Part shown: positions 1-8,739 of the stretch, piece after piece
Layout: each line of letters opens with the position of its first letter
How positions within the stretch are numbered: position 1 is the first letter of the stretch
Origin: Pseudoalteromonas byunsanensis
GTDB taxonomy: Bacteria > Pseudomonadota > Gammaproteobacteria > Enterobacterales > Alteromonadaceae
DNA length: 64,000 nt
Assembly (NCBI RefSeq): GCF_001854475.1
Contig: NZ_MNAN01000011.1
Span: 1 to 64,000, forward strand
Reading direction: 5' to 3'
Translations under genes and position numbers: made by a program
Notes under the pieces: model-generated
What the model was told of the DNA's origin: nothing
Seen by the model: only the letters and a program-made list of their open reading frames with translations
The model's database searches: none

Positions 1-38
1 TAAGTGACCTTTTTTACAGTGTTACTGCAATCTATTGA

Positions 39-1223
39 TTATTCAATGATTGTAGCTACAACACCAGCACCTACTGTACGGCCACCTTCACGGATAGCGA
101 AGCGTAAACCTTCGTCCATCGCGATTGGAACGATTAGCTCAACAGTCATCTTGATGTTGTCACCAGGCATTACCATTTCTACGCCTTCTGGTAACTCAAC
201 GTTACCTGTTACGTCAGTTGTACGGAAGTAGAACTGTGGACGGTAGCCTTTGAAGAATGGCGTGTGACGACCACCTTCATCTTTAGAAAGTACGTATACT
301 TCTGAAGTGAACTTAGTGTGTGGGTTGATTGAACCAGGCTTACATAGAACCTGACCACGCTCAACTTCGTCACGCTTAGTACCACGTAGTAGTGCACCGA
401 TGTTCTCACCCGCACGACCTTCGTCTAGAAGCTTACGGAACATCTCAACACCCGTACAAGTTGTCTTCGTAGTTTCTTTGATACCTACGATTTCAACTTC
501 GTCGTTCACGTTGATGATACCAGCTTCAACACGGCCTGTTACTACTGTACCACGACCCTGGATTGAGAATACGTCTTCGATAGGCATGATGAATGGCTTA
601 TCGATGTCACGCTCTGGCTCTGGGATGTAAGTGTCTAGTGCTTCTGCAAGCTCAACGATCTTGTCTTCCCACTCTTTCTCACCTTCTAACGCTTTAAGCG
701 CAGAACCTTGGATTAGAGGTAGGTCATCACCTGGGAAGTCGTACTCAGAAAGAAGTTCACGTACTTCCATCTCTACTAGCTCTAGAAGCTCTTCGTCGTC
801 AACCATGTCACATTTGTTCATGAATACGATGATGTAAGGTACACCAACCTGACGAGAAAGTAGGATGTGCTCACGTGTTTGAGGCATAGGACCGTCAGTA
901 GCAGCAACTACTAGGATCGCGCCGTCCATCTGTGCAGCACCAGTGATCATGTTTTTAACATAGTCAGCGTGTCCTGGACAGTCTACGTGTGCGTAGTGAC
1001 GAGTTGGTGTATCGTACTCAACGTGTGAAGTTGAGATTGTGATACCACGCTCACGCTCTTCTGGAGCGTTATCGATTGATGCGAAGTCTTTAGCTACACC
1101 ACCGTATACTTTTGCAAGTACGTTAGTGATTGCTGCTGTTAGAGTTGTTTTACCGTGGTCAACGTGGCCGATTGTACCTACGTTTACGTGCGGTTTTACG
1201 CGTTCAAACTTTTCTTTTGCCAT
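39..1223 (-). CDS. tuf: Elongation factor Tu
   Basis: EF-Tu, the GTPase that delivers aminoacyl-tRNA to the ribosomal A site. The protein is 394 residues, the normal bacterial length. The P-loop GHVDHGKTT is near residue 19, DCPGH near residue 81 and NKCD near residue 136; the beta-barrel domains II and III follow and the C-terminus ends in VVATIIE. It lies downstream of four tRNA genes on the same strand, which is the thrU-tyrU-glyT-thrT-tufB arrangement of E. coli, so this is the tufB-type copy and probably shares the tRNA promoter. A second tuf copy in a str operon elsewhere is expected but not visible here. Confidence 0.98.
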   Translation of the reverse strand: MAKEKFERVKPHVNVGTIGHVDHGKTTLTAAITNVLAKVYGGVAKDFASIDNAPEERERGITISTSHVEYDTPTRHYAHVDCPGHADYVKNMITGAAQMDGAILVVAATDGPMPQTREHILLSRQVGVPYIIVFMNKCDMVDDEELLELVEMEVRELLSEYDFPGDDLPLIQGSALKALEGEKEWEDKIVELAEALDTYIPEPERDIDKPFIMPIEDVFSIQGRGTVVTGRVEAGIINVNDEVEIVGIKETTKTTCTGVEMFRKLLDEGRAGENIGALLRGTKRDEVERGQVLCKPGSINPHTKFTSEVYVLSKDEGGRHTPFFKGYRPQFYFRTTDVTGNVELPEGVEMVMPGDNIKMTVELIVPIAMDEGLRFAIREGGRTVGAGVVATIIE

Positions 1224-1349
1224 GACGGAACCTATCAGTTTTGTGTATCTAGATTACATATAAAAATAACCCGCCATATGCGAGCTAAGCTTATTCTTTC
1301 AGTTATTTAATGACAAATCAAAGGAAGTATTTGAGAAGATTCTTAAGAC

Positions 1350-1425
1350 TGGTGCTGATAGGCAGATTTGAACTGCCGACCTCACCCTTACCAAGGGTGC
1401 GCTCTACCAACTGAGCTATATCAGC
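1350..1425 (-). tRNA. thrT: tRNA-Thr (anticodon GGT)
   Basis: A 76-nt cloverleaf on the minus strand with acceptor stem GCTGATA and encoded CCA. The anticodon stem CACCC/GGGTG encloses a loop carrying GGT. It is the last of four tRNAs and the nearest to tuf, in the position of E. coli thrT. Confidence 0.96.
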
Positions 1426-1437
1426 ACACCAGAATAC

Positions 1438-1512
<75 letters not shown>

Positions 1513-1556
1513 TTTAGGAACCTGTTCTTAACTACCTCGAACCGTCAAGAATAAAG

Positions 1557-1641
1557 TGGTGGAGGGGGCTGGATTCGAACCAGCGAAGGCAGTGCCGTCA
1601 GATTTACAGTCTGATCCCTTTGGCCGCTCGGGAACCCCTCC
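1557..1641 (-). tRNA. tyrU: tRNA-Tyr (anticodon GTA)
   Basis: An 85-nt class II tRNA on the minus strand with a long variable arm, acceptor stem GGAGGGG and encoded CCA. The anticodon loop CTGTAAATC gives GTA. It is second in the cluster, as E. coli tyrU. Confidence 0.96.
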
Positions 1642-1687
1642 ACGAAAAATTCTTTCCTAAAGCATCTGCAGATTGCAGTGTAAAAAA

Positions 1688-1763
<76 letters not shown>

Positions 1764-1784
1764 ACTGCTTTAGTACGGGGCGAG

Positions 1785-1813
1785 ATTCTAGAGCAAGGTT
1801 TCGGGCGATGCAA
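1785..1813 (-). promoter_or_regulatory. Promoter of the tRNA-tuf operon
   Basis: Minus-strand -35 TTGCAT (1808-1813), 17-bp spacer, and -10 TAGAAT (1785-1790), followed by the GC-rich discriminator CTCGCCCCG. The first tRNA starts 22 bp after the -10. A GC-rich discriminator is typical of stringently controlled stable-RNA promoters; stringent control here is inferred. Confidence 0.75.
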
Positions 1814-1884
1814 CAACAATCTGCAAAAAAATGTGAAAATAATGCTTAAGTGCTCAGATTTACGGCAAAATCGCGCTAAAACAT

Positions 1885-2589
1885 TCAAAGTTGAATGTTT
1901 TTACGCCAAAACAGTAACCCCTGAAAGACTAAAAAATCATGAAAGGACGCCTCACATTCTAGCTGTTGGGATATAAATTCACCGTATCCCCCTGCACAAA
2001 TCACGTTAAGGTCACGTTTATCACACTTTAAACTGGCTATGCCCGCATACACCGCGCCAAGCGTCGCCACCAAGGCACCATTTTTAACCGCATTTGGGGT
2101 ATTGGTGCCCAACTGTTGAGTAAATGGACTTTGTTCATCACTAAATACTTTTTGGGTATTGCTCACCACACTGTTGACCATCATATCGAGCCCCGGCAGT
2201 ATCCAACCTCCTAGATGATGACCGCTAGCAGTAAGTACATCAACTTTGGTCGCAGTTCCCGAATCAACAATCACGCAATCTTGTTTAGGATATAAATAGT
2301 GACACGCAACAACGGTAAGCCACCGATCGATACCAAGATTTTGATATTGGTTATATGCACAATGTAATTGACCCAGAATTGGCGTCACATAGGCTTGAAC
2401 AATAGGAATATTCATCTGCTGCGCTTTGGCGGTATAATGTGCCAACTCATCAGACTTACCCACTTGTGCCACCAGCACCTCGCTGATACCTTCCCAAGGG
2501 ATCTCGTTTTGAGAGATTACCTTGATAGCCTGCTGTTGGGCCAGTGCCAACTTAACCGCTGTATTACCTACATCAATTAATAAGCGCAT
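1885..2589 (-). CDS. coaX: Type III pantothenate kinase
   Basis: Phosphorylates pantothenate in the first step of coenzyme A synthesis. The 234-residue protein has the ASKHA-fold motifs of CoaX: an N-terminal phosphate-binding segment IDVGNTAVKLAL, a central LGIDRW segment and VDSGTATKVDV near residue 110. Its ATG overlaps the birA stop codon by one base (TAATG), so the two are translationally coupled. In E. coli the unrelated type I kinase gene coaA occupies the same place between birA and the tRNA cluster. CoaX enzymes generally need a monovalent cation and resist CoA feedback. Confidence 0.93.
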   Translation of the reverse strand: MRLLIDVGNTAVKLALAQQQAIKVISQNEIPWEGISEVLVAQVGKSDELAHYTAKAQQMNIPIVQAYVTPILGQLHCAYNQYQNLGIDRWLTVVACHYLYPKQDCVIVDSGTATKVDVLTASGHHLGGWILPGLDMMVNSVVSNTQKVFSDEQSPFTQQLGTNTPNAVKNGALVATLGAVYAGIASLKCDKRDLNVICAGGYGEFISQQLECEASFHDFLVFQGLLFWRKNIQL

Positions 2590-3578
2590 TAGTTGTCCTT
2601 ACGCAGTGATATTTCACCGCCAAAATAACTTTTTAATTCACCATCCTGACGTAGCACAATGCCTCCTTGCTCATCTATACCTTCGCACACACCTCGCCAT
2701 TGGCGCTGCCCAGTACTTAAAGTAACGACCTCACCAGCAAAAGCATTGAGTGCATTCCACGGCGCCCTCATCTCGCCCAAACCACTTTTTTGATATTGCG
2801 CCAAGCGAGCAGCTAAACAATGCGTGAGGACGGCAACCAATTGGTTTTTATCAAGTGCTCCAATATGACTAGATAAATCTGTCCAAGGTTGGTCGATATT
2901 GGTTGACGCGCCTTCTGGCATAAGCAAATTAATACCAATGCCGATTACCAAGTGACAAGGGCCTTCTACTTGACCATCCAGCTCAACCAATACCCCCGCG
3001 AGCTTTTTACCATTGAGGTAAATATCATTGGGCCATTTGAGTGCCACATCCAATTGGTACAAAGATTTAAGCGCATCATATACCGCCAACCCCACAGCAA
3101 TAGAGACGCCCATGGCCGCTTGCAAACCATCATCTAATCGCCAGTAATAGCTGTAATATAAGTTTGCGCCAAATGGTGATTGCCATGTACGGCCTCGCCT
3201 GCCACGACCAGACTGCTGCATTTCAGCCACTAGGATCTGACCAGAAACCATGGGCTGTTTAGCCTGTACACGACGCATTAACTCACTATTGGTTGAGTCA
3301 ATCACAGGTTCCACTTCAATAGGATTGTGGCATTGTAACTGGGTGAGGTGTTTATTTATCTGGACTTTATCTAACAAAGGGAGGCTGTGATTAAGACTGT
3401 AGCCTTTGCCACTGACCGTAAAGATGTCAATGCCCATTTCTTGTAACGAAGCAATATGTTTTGATACCGCAGCACGACTGATCCCCAACTGTTCACCCAG
3501 CAATTGCCCCGACACAAACCCGCCTTGATTTAACGCATTGAGAATAGCAAGCTTGTTACCTTGAGGTGCTTTATTCAT
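2589..3578 (-). CDS. birA: Bifunctional biotin-protein ligase and biotin operon repressor
   Basis: Attaches biotin to the acetyl-CoA carboxylase carrier protein and, as biotinyl-AMP complex, represses biotin genes. I chose the ATG at 3578 (protein begins MNKAPQG, 329 residues) because AAGGAG lies 6 bp upstream; an in-frame ATG at 3608 would overlap murB more and has no such site. An N-terminal winged helix (ISRAAVSKHIASLQ) shows the repressor function. The ligase domain carries GRGRRGRTWQSPFG and KWPNDIYLNGKKLAG. It overlaps murB by 8 bp and coaX by 1 bp, forming one operon. Confidence 0.95.
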   Translation of the reverse strand: MNKAPQGNKLAILNALNQGGFVSGQLLGEQLGISRAAVSKHIASLQEMGIDIFTVSGKGYSLNHSLPLLDKVQINKHLTQLQCHNPIEVEPVIDSTNSELMRRVQAKQPMVSGQILVAEMQQSGRGRRGRTWQSPFGANLYYSYYWRLDDGLQAAMGVSIAVGLAVYDALKSLYQLDVALKWPNDIYLNGKKLAGVLVELDGQVEGPCHLVIGIGINLLMPEGASTNIDQPWTDLSSHIGALDKNQLVAVLTHCLAARLAQYQKSGLGEMRAPWNALNAFAGEVVTLSTGQRQWRGVCEGIDEQGGIVLRQDGELKSYFGGEISLRKDN

Positions 3579-4584
3579 TCCTAACTCCTTGAATGTGAAT
3601 TTCATCATGCTGGCCCATTAGCCGCACTTCATGCTCTAAGCGGACTGAAAACTGACGCCAAACATGCTGCTGAATGTATTCTATCATGGAGATCAGATCA
3701 TCCGAGGTGCCTTGACCTAGGTTCACCAATACCAATGCCTGATGCTGATAGACAGCAATATCACCGATTTGATGACCTTTGAGGCCTAGTTGCTCTATCA
3801 ACCAGCCTGCCGCGATTTTTTGCTGATGCGGGTCAACATAATACACTGGCATAGTTGTAAAACGTTGTTTGAGCTTTGCCACAGCCTCATTACTGACAAT
3901 AGGGTTTTTAAAGAAGCTGCCAGCATTGGCCAGTACATTAGGGTCGGGCAACTTACTTTGTCGAATATTGATGACCGTCTCACACACTTGCTTTGCAGTA
4001 GGCTGCCTATCTCGAAGAACCTGCAAAGGAGCGTAACTCAACTTCGGCTGCCAGTGCTTATTTAAGCTAAGCCCAACTTGAGTGATCACAAAGCGCCCTT
4101 TGCGAGCGTGCTTAAACACCGAATCCCGATAACCAAACTCACATTGCGCGTTATCCAACCTTACGCATTGTTTGGTGTCAATATCGAAACCTTCGACATA
4201 TTCAATAAATTCTGCTAATTCAACACCATAAGCGCCAATATTTTGCACCGGTGCCGCCCCGACCGTTCCGGGGATTAACGCTAAATTTTCTAGTCCTGCA
4301 ATATTTTTTTCAAGTAAATGAACAACCAGAGCGTGCCAGTTCTCCCCCGCGGCCACATCTATCAACCAGTCGCTATCACGCTCCTCAATTGATATTCCTC
4401 GCAGGGCAATCCTAATCACTGTACCAGCAAAATCATCTACAAAGATGGTGTTGCTTCCCTCTCCGAGTAAACAAAATGGCTTTGAGAAATCGATATCATG
4501 GAGCTGCTGCCCATCACTGATAGTCACCAACTGATGGCACTGACAGGGTAAAGCAAATGTATGTAGGGACTGTAAAGCGTGCAC
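3571..4584 (-). CDS. murB: UDP-N-acetylenolpyruvoylglucosamine reductase
   Basis: NADPH- and FAD-dependent reduction of UDP-GlcNAc-enolpyruvate to UDP-MurNAc in peptidoglycan synthesis, in the cytoplasm. The length of 337 residues fits type I (E. coli-like) MurB. Visible motifs are the FAD-binding GTVGAAPVQNIGAYGVE near residue 107, the catalytic-serine segment NAGSFFKNP near residue 220 and a C-terminal LEHEVRLMG with the conserved acidic residue. It is first in the murB-birA-coaX operon, a conserved gammaproteobacterial pairing. Confidence 0.96.
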   Translation of the reverse strand: MHALQSLHTFALPCQCHQLVTISDGQQLHDIDFSKPFCLLGEGSNTIFVDDFAGTVIRIALRGISIEERDSDWLIDVAAGENWHALVVHLLEKNIAGLENLALIPGTVGAAPVQNIGAYGVELAEFIEYVEGFDIDTKQCVRLDNAQCEFGYRDSVFKHARKGRFVITQVGLSLNKHWQPKLSYAPLQVLRDRQPTAKQVCETVINIRQSKLPDPNVLANAGSFFKNPIVSNEAVAKLKQRFTTMPVYYVDPHQQKIAAGWLIEQLGLKGHQIGDIAVYQHQALVLVNLGQGTSDDLISMIEYIQQHVWRQFSVRLEHEVRLMGQHDEIHIQGVRNE

Positions 4585-4715
4585 TTCATGGCCTTAACGG
4601 ATAATTTCAATAGTGCTAGTTTACCCGATCACTTCACTGGGCGCATCCATGTGTGATCTTATCACCAAGCATGTTATAACAAGGTCACAAACACTCCATA
4701 ATAAGCAAGGATTTT

Positions 4716-6563
4716 ATGAAATTAACAGCCTTCGCGACCAGCCTGGCGCTGGCGGGACTCTCACATTCTGTCACAGCAACCCAAGCCGTAGACCAACACA
4801 CCTACGCCAATCTAGATGACGTTATTTCAACTCACCTACATTTGGATTTGGACGTAGACTTTGCCGATAAACAACTTGAAGGCTTTGTTGAACACACCTT
4901 GGAGTGGAAGAATACCAGTGCCCGCACTTTGGTACTGGATACCCGCGATTTAGAAGTTGATAAAGTCATGTACCAAGGCCGCAACGGCCAATGGCATAAA
5001 GCCAGCTTTACTCTTGCCAAACGTGATGACGTAAAAGGCGCTAAGCTGACTATACGCTTCAAAGAGCAAGCAAAAAAAGCGCGCGTTTATTACAACAGTT
5101 TGCCGCAGGCATCTGGATTACAGTGGCTTACCCCAGTACAGACAGCCAGTAAAACGCACCCATTCATGTACAGTCAGTCTCAAGCTATTCACGCCCGCAG
5201 CTGGATCCCAGTGCAAGATACACCGGCCATGCGTGTGACTTACTCTGCGCGCATCAACACCCCAGAGGATGTTCGTGCCGTGATGAGTGCTGACAACTCG
5301 GGCGCGCTTATAAAAGACGGTGACTACTGGTTTGATATGCCGCAGGCCATTCCACCGTATTTAATCGCCATTGGTGCGGGTAATCTTGAATATAAAGAGA
5401 TGTCACACCAAACAGCTATTTTTGCAGAACCACAAATATTAGATGCGTCGGTTGCGGAATTTAATGACACGCAGACCATGATCAACAAAACCAATGCCAT
5501 GTATGGTGAGTACGCTTGGGGACGTTACGATTTGCTCATGCTGCCGCCAAGCTTCCCTTTTGGCGGGATGGAAAATCCGCGTTTATCCTTTATCACCCCA
5601 ACAGTGGTTGCCGGTGATAAGAGTCTGGTTAATTTGATAGCCCATGAGCTAGCTCACTCTTGGTCTGGTAATCTGGTCACCAACGCCACTTGGGAAGATT
5701 TGTGGTTAAATGAAGGTTTTACTTCGTATGTTGAAAATCGCATCATGGAAGAAGTCTTTGGCCGAGAACGCGCAGTGATGGAGCAAGCGCTAGATGCCGC
5801 AGGTTTGCGTGCACTACTGAAAACCATTGCAGCACCAGATACACGTTTGAACCTAAAACTAAATGGTCGCGACCCAGATGACGCGTTCAGTTCTGTACCT
5901 TATACCAAAGGTCAACTGTTTTTAATTTATCTAGAAGAACAGTTCGGCCGTGAAAAGTTTGATGTATTTGTCAAAGATTACTTTAAAACATACGCCTTTA
6001 AATCTCTAACTACAGCCGAATTTGTTGAGTATTTAAAGAAGAACCTACTAGAGAAATATCCTGGTGTTGTTAGTTTGGAAAAAGCCAAAGAGTGGATCTT
6101 TGAACCCGGATTACCAAGTGATGCCCCTAACCCTACCTCGGATGCATTTGACAAAGTAGATGCACACACACAGGCGTGGCTAACTGGCAAGCAAGACTTA
6201 AATAGCTTACCTACCGACAGCTGGAGTGTTCACGAGTGGTTGCACTTTATCAACAACCTACCCCGTGATCTTGCACCAACCAAAATGAGTAAATTGGATA
6301 AGGCATTCAATTTAACCCAGTCAACCAACGCAGAACGAGCGTTTGCTTGGTACATGCTGGCCGTAGGTAATGGCTATGAAGCCATCTATCCAGCTTTAGA
6401 TAAGCATCTAACGGGCATTGGCCGACGTAAGTTGATCGTACCTCTATATAAAGCGCTGGTAAAACATGGTAAGCGCGACTGGGCCTATCAGGTATACCAA
6501 AATGCACGTCCGGGTTACCACCCATTAGCACAAGGCACGATTGACGCTATATTTGAACAATAA
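4716..6563 (+). CDS. Exported M1-family zinc aminopeptidase
   Basis: A 615-residue metallopeptidase that removes N-terminal residues from peptides, probably in the periplasm or outside the cell. It starts MKLTAFATSLALAGL with a signal peptide likely cleaved near residue 22. The substrate motif GGMEN lies just before the zinc site HELAH (His310, Glu311, His314), and the third ligand is Glu333 in LNEGF, giving HEXXH-X18-E. A C-terminal helical domain follows, as in the leukotriene A4 hydrolase subgroup; cold-active aminopeptidases of marine bacteria belong here. The gene is monocistronic, divergent from murB, with a hairpin downstream. Confidence 0.92.
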   Translation: MKLTAFATSLALAGLSHSVTATQAVDQHTYANLDDVISTHLHLDLDVDFADKQLEGFVEHTLEWKNTSARTLVLDTRDLEVDKVMYQGRNGQWHKASFTLAKRDDVKGAKLTIRFKEQAKKARVYYNSLPQASGLQWLTPVQTASKTHPFMYSQSQAIHARSWIPVQDTPAMRVTYSARINTPEDVRAVMSADNSGALIKDGDYWFDMPQAIPPYLIAIGAGNLEYKEMSHQTAIFAEPQILDASVAEFNDTQTMINKTNAMYGEYAWGRYDLLMLPPSFPFGGMENPRLSFITPTVVAGDKSLVNLIAHELAHSWSGNLVTNATWEDLWLNEGFTSYVENRIMEEVFGRERAVMEQALDAAGLRALLKTIAAPDTRLNLKLNGRDPDDAFSSVPYTKGQLFLIYLEEQFGREKFDVFVKDYFKTYAFKSLTTAEFVEYLKKNLLEKYPGVVSLEKAKEWIFEPGLPSDAPNPTSDAFDKVDAHTQAWLTGKQDLNSLPTDSWSVHEWLHFINNLPRDLAPTKMSKLDKAFNLTQSTNAERAFAWYMLAVGNGYEAIYPALDKHLTGIGRRKLIVPLYKALVKHGKRDWAYQVYQNARPGYHPLAQGTIDAIFEQ

Positions 6564-6585
6564 ACTGTGCACTAGTTTACAAAAT

Positions 6586-6613
6586 AAGGGCCGCTATTGG
6601 CCCTTTATTTTTT
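6586..6613. terminator. Bidirectional intrinsic terminator
   Basis: Stem AAGGGCC/GGCCCTT (6586-6592 and 6599-6605) with loop GCTATT, followed by a T-run on the plus strand and flanked by A-rich sequence on the other side. It lies between convergent genes and serves at least the M1 peptidase gene. Confidence 0.75.
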
Positions 6614-7214
6614 CTAAAAATGCTGCTCTTTGCGCCTCACTCGCTTGCTGCCACCAAAACTCCAGCATGGAATAAGCATCAGGATGAGATATGCCTTTGA
6701 CTGGTTTATGACTTGCTGGCGCACTGCTAAGTGGCACAACAGGGGTTGGTGACTCGATAACCACCTCATCTTTAATAACTTGTCGCTCAGAAGGTAAGCT
6801 TGGGCGATTCTTTAAAGTCTTGAGAGCTATAACCTGTGAATTTGGGGTTCGCAGCGAAGCGCTGGGATGCTTTGCAAACTGCTTAGCCAAATCAACCGTC
6901 TCTGGGCGTTGAAATACCACCTGATAATCGCCTTCATCTGTGAGTTCAACGACCACCCAAAACGGCTCGGATTCAATCACCTCATGCTCATCATAGTTTA
7001 ACTCATATAAATCATTGTATTTCATTTTTAATATGTGACGACCCGGCGCTACCTCTAGCTCTGTGACTTTGCTGAACAATGAGTGCTCAACCTCTTGGTC
7101 GTTTACTTGCAAAGGGTAGAGCTCAACCGAAAAATTAACCGTTGCACTGTTGGCATACGACAAATTGAGCAATAAAAGTAGCGCAATGAACAAACCGTTT
7201 ATCTTAACATTCAT
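6594..7214 (-). CDS. DUF2057 (UPF0319) family exported protein
   Basis: A 206-residue protein of unknown function, resembling the YccT family of periplasmic proteins. I chose the ATG at 7214 because AAGGA lies 6-10 bp upstream and it is followed by a clear signal peptide (MNVKINGLFIALLLLL, cleavage near NSA); a longer ORF from 7322 has no signal sequence at its start. The N-terminal beta-rich region with PGRHILKMKYNDL is typical of DUF2057. The C-terminal part is low-complexity linker plus an EFWWQQASEAQR segment. It is divergent from the HIT gene. Confidence 0.8.
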   Translation of the reverse strand: MNVKINGLFIALLLLLNLSYANSATVNFSVELYPLQVNDQEVEHSLFSKVTELEVAPGRHILKMKYNDLYELNYDEHEVIESEPFWVVVELTDEGDYQVVFQRPETVDLAKQFAKHPSASLRTPNSQVIALKTLKNRPSLPSERQVIKDEVVIESPTPVVPLSSAPASHKPVKGISHPDAYSMLEFWWQQASEAQRAAFLEKIKGQ

Positions 7215-7358
7215 CCTATATCCTTTAATTTTGTAGCGATCTACATTTGCAGTTTGACAGGCAGTGTAAACTTTGTCATTAGTGTAACCATTCAACCTTA
7301 GTATACCCACCATGCCGTTCAATGATTGAAGCCGTGCATGTATTTAGTAGGATCTAAC

Positions 7359-7730
7359 ATGACAGATAGCACAATTTTCGACAAAATTATCAATAAAGAA
7401 ATTCCAGCAGATGTTGTTTACGAAGACGAGCACACGCTTGCCTTTAAAGATATCAACCCACAAGCCCCTTTCCATGTACTGGTGATCCCCAAGCAACGTA
7501 TTGCTACCATCAACGATGTCAATGAACAGAACGCTCATTTGATTGGCAACTTGTATGTCGTTGCGGCTAAACTCGCAAAGCAGCATGGTTTTGCCGAAGA
7601 TGGCTACCGCGTGGTAATGAACTGTAACGAACATGGAGGACAAACTGTATACCACATTCACCTACACATGTTGGCAGGACAAGCAATGGGTTGGCCACCA
7701 TATCAAAATAAGAAAAAAGAACTATTCTAA
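7359..7730 (+). CDS. hinT: HIT-family purine nucleoside phosphoramidase
   Basis: A 123-residue histidine-triad hydrolase of the HinT group acting on adenosine 5'-phosphoramidates. The triad HIHLHML is near residue 110 and the N-terminal part has the family sequence DKIINKEIPADVVYED. I chose the ATG at 7359, preceded by AGGA, and not the upstream in-frame TTG at 7326. No strong terminator follows; the next gene starts about 200 bp downstream. Confidence 0.93.
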   Translation: MTDSTIFDKIINKEIPADVVYEDEHTLAFKDINPQAPFHVLVIPKQRIATINDVNEQNAHLIGNLYVVAAKLAKQHGFAEDGYRVVMNCNEHGGQTVYHIHLHMLAGQAMGWPPYQNKKKELF

Positions 7731-7822
7731 ACTATTCTTTGTTAAGTAATGTAAACAGTTAAGTTATTATACTGGAAAACAAAACTTTACTTATTTCAAA
7801 AACTTAACATTTTAATTTGATA

Positions 7823-7861
7823 ATATGTTACTGCTCATGATGTTACCAAGCAGTAACATAT
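7823..7861. promoter_or_regulatory. Perfect 13-bp inverted repeat, candidate operator
   Basis: Arms ATATGTTACTGCT (7823-7835) and AGCAGTAACATAT (7849-7861) are exact reverse complements, separated by 13 nt. No T-run follows, so it is not a standard terminator. It sits about 80 bp upstream of the CsgD/VpsT-like regulator gene, where an operator, possibly autoregulatory, would be expected. Confidence 0.55.
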
Positions 7862-7914
7862 AGCAACTACTTCTAGACGTTGATGAAAATACTAATACAA
7901 AAGGGCGGAACCTC

Positions 7915-7944
7915 ATGTTAGCATTAAGTCATCAGTTTGAATGA
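7915..7944 (+). CDS. Nine-codon leader ORF upstream of the LuxR-type regulator
   Basis: ATG at 7915 follows GGGCGGAA at a plausible ribosome-binding distance. The ORF encodes MLALSHQFE and ends with TGA (7942-7944) overlapping the ATG of the regulator as ATGA. The regulator ATG at 7941 has no good ribosome-binding site of its own, so coupling is plausible. This is inference from spacing only. Confidence 0.35.
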   Translation: MLALSHQFE

Positions 7945-8615
7945 GAGTGTTAGTATCAATGAGCAGTTCTGCCTTTTTGTTATTAGATAAAAATCCAATT
8001 AATACCATAGGTATCAACGTTCTTCAGCCATTGCTTAAAACGCAAGGGCTAGAAGTTATTACCAGTACCAACATCGAAGATGTACCGGAAGGGACGAGAA
8101 TCCTATTTATCGAAACATCACCTAAAGATGCGTGGAATACGCTCAAAGAGCACCTCTCTAAATTACAGGTCAATTGCGACATCGTCCTTTTTAACCTTGA
8201 TGAAAACCCTGAGCTGGCCAATAGAGCTTTGTTAAGTGGTATTCGTGGCGTTTTTTACACCACTGACAACGCCGATGTGTTGATGAAGGGGATCCGTTTA
8301 CTGATGGAAAACCAACTGTGGTATCGACGCGAGATAATGTGTAATGCGCTCAATCGTATGTTGCAATTTAACAAAGACGCACTACATAAACTGACGGAAG
8401 GTGATATTGAACCTGTAAAACTCACTAAACGAGAAAAAGCAATAATATCTCTGATGAGTAAAGGTGCTAAGAATAAAGAAATTGCGGAAGACCTTAATAT
8501 CAGCCCGCACACGGTTAAAACACACTTATATAGCGCATTTAGAAAAACCAAATGCCGTAACCGCATCGAATTGCTATCTTGGGCCCAACAAAATATTCCA
8601 GACGAAATTCGCTAA
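7941..8615 (+). CDS. CsgD/VpsT-like LuxR-family transcriptional regulator
   Basis: A 224-residue DNA-binding regulator. The N-terminal 140 residues form a degenerate receiver-like domain: the usual phospho-acceptor strand reads IVLFNLDEN with Asn at the Asp position. The C-terminal LuxR helix-turn-helix spans about residues 160-220 (LTKREKAIISLMSKGAKNKE, then NISPHTVKTHL). GVFYTTDNADVL and the terminal SWAQQN resemble CsgD. VpsT binds c-di-GMP through W-[FLM]-[TS]-R; here the aligned residues are W127-Y128-R129-R130, so c-di-GMP binding is uncertain. By family it probably controls matrix or biofilm genes. An alternative start is the ATG at 7959. Confidence 0.8.
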   Translation: MRVLVSMSSSAFLLLDKNPINTIGINVLQPLLKTQGLEVITSTNIEDVPEGTRILFIETSPKDAWNTLKEHLSKLQVNCDIVLFNLDENPELANRALLSGIRGVFYTTDNADVLMKGIRLLMENQLWYRREIMCNALNRMLQFNKDALHKLTEGDIEPVKLTKREKAIISLMSKGAKNKEIAEDLNISPHTVKTHLYSAFRKTKCRNRIELLSWAQQNIPDEIR

Positions 8616-8642
8616 GCGCTACATTTATCAACCGTGTTCTTC

Positions 8643-8675
8643 AAACAGTCGCTTTTGCGGCTGTTTTGCTTCTTT
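8643..8675 (+). terminator. Intrinsic terminator after the LuxR-type regulator
   Basis: Stem AAACAGTCGC/GCGGCTGTTT (one G-T pair) with a TTTT loop, followed by a T-rich stretch. It separates the regulator from the kinase gene. Confidence 0.7.
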
Positions 8676-8739
8676 ACTCCCCCATCACAAGTCTCTATGC
8701 TAATTAACTAAGTGCCTAGCATAATAAATAATAACAAAT

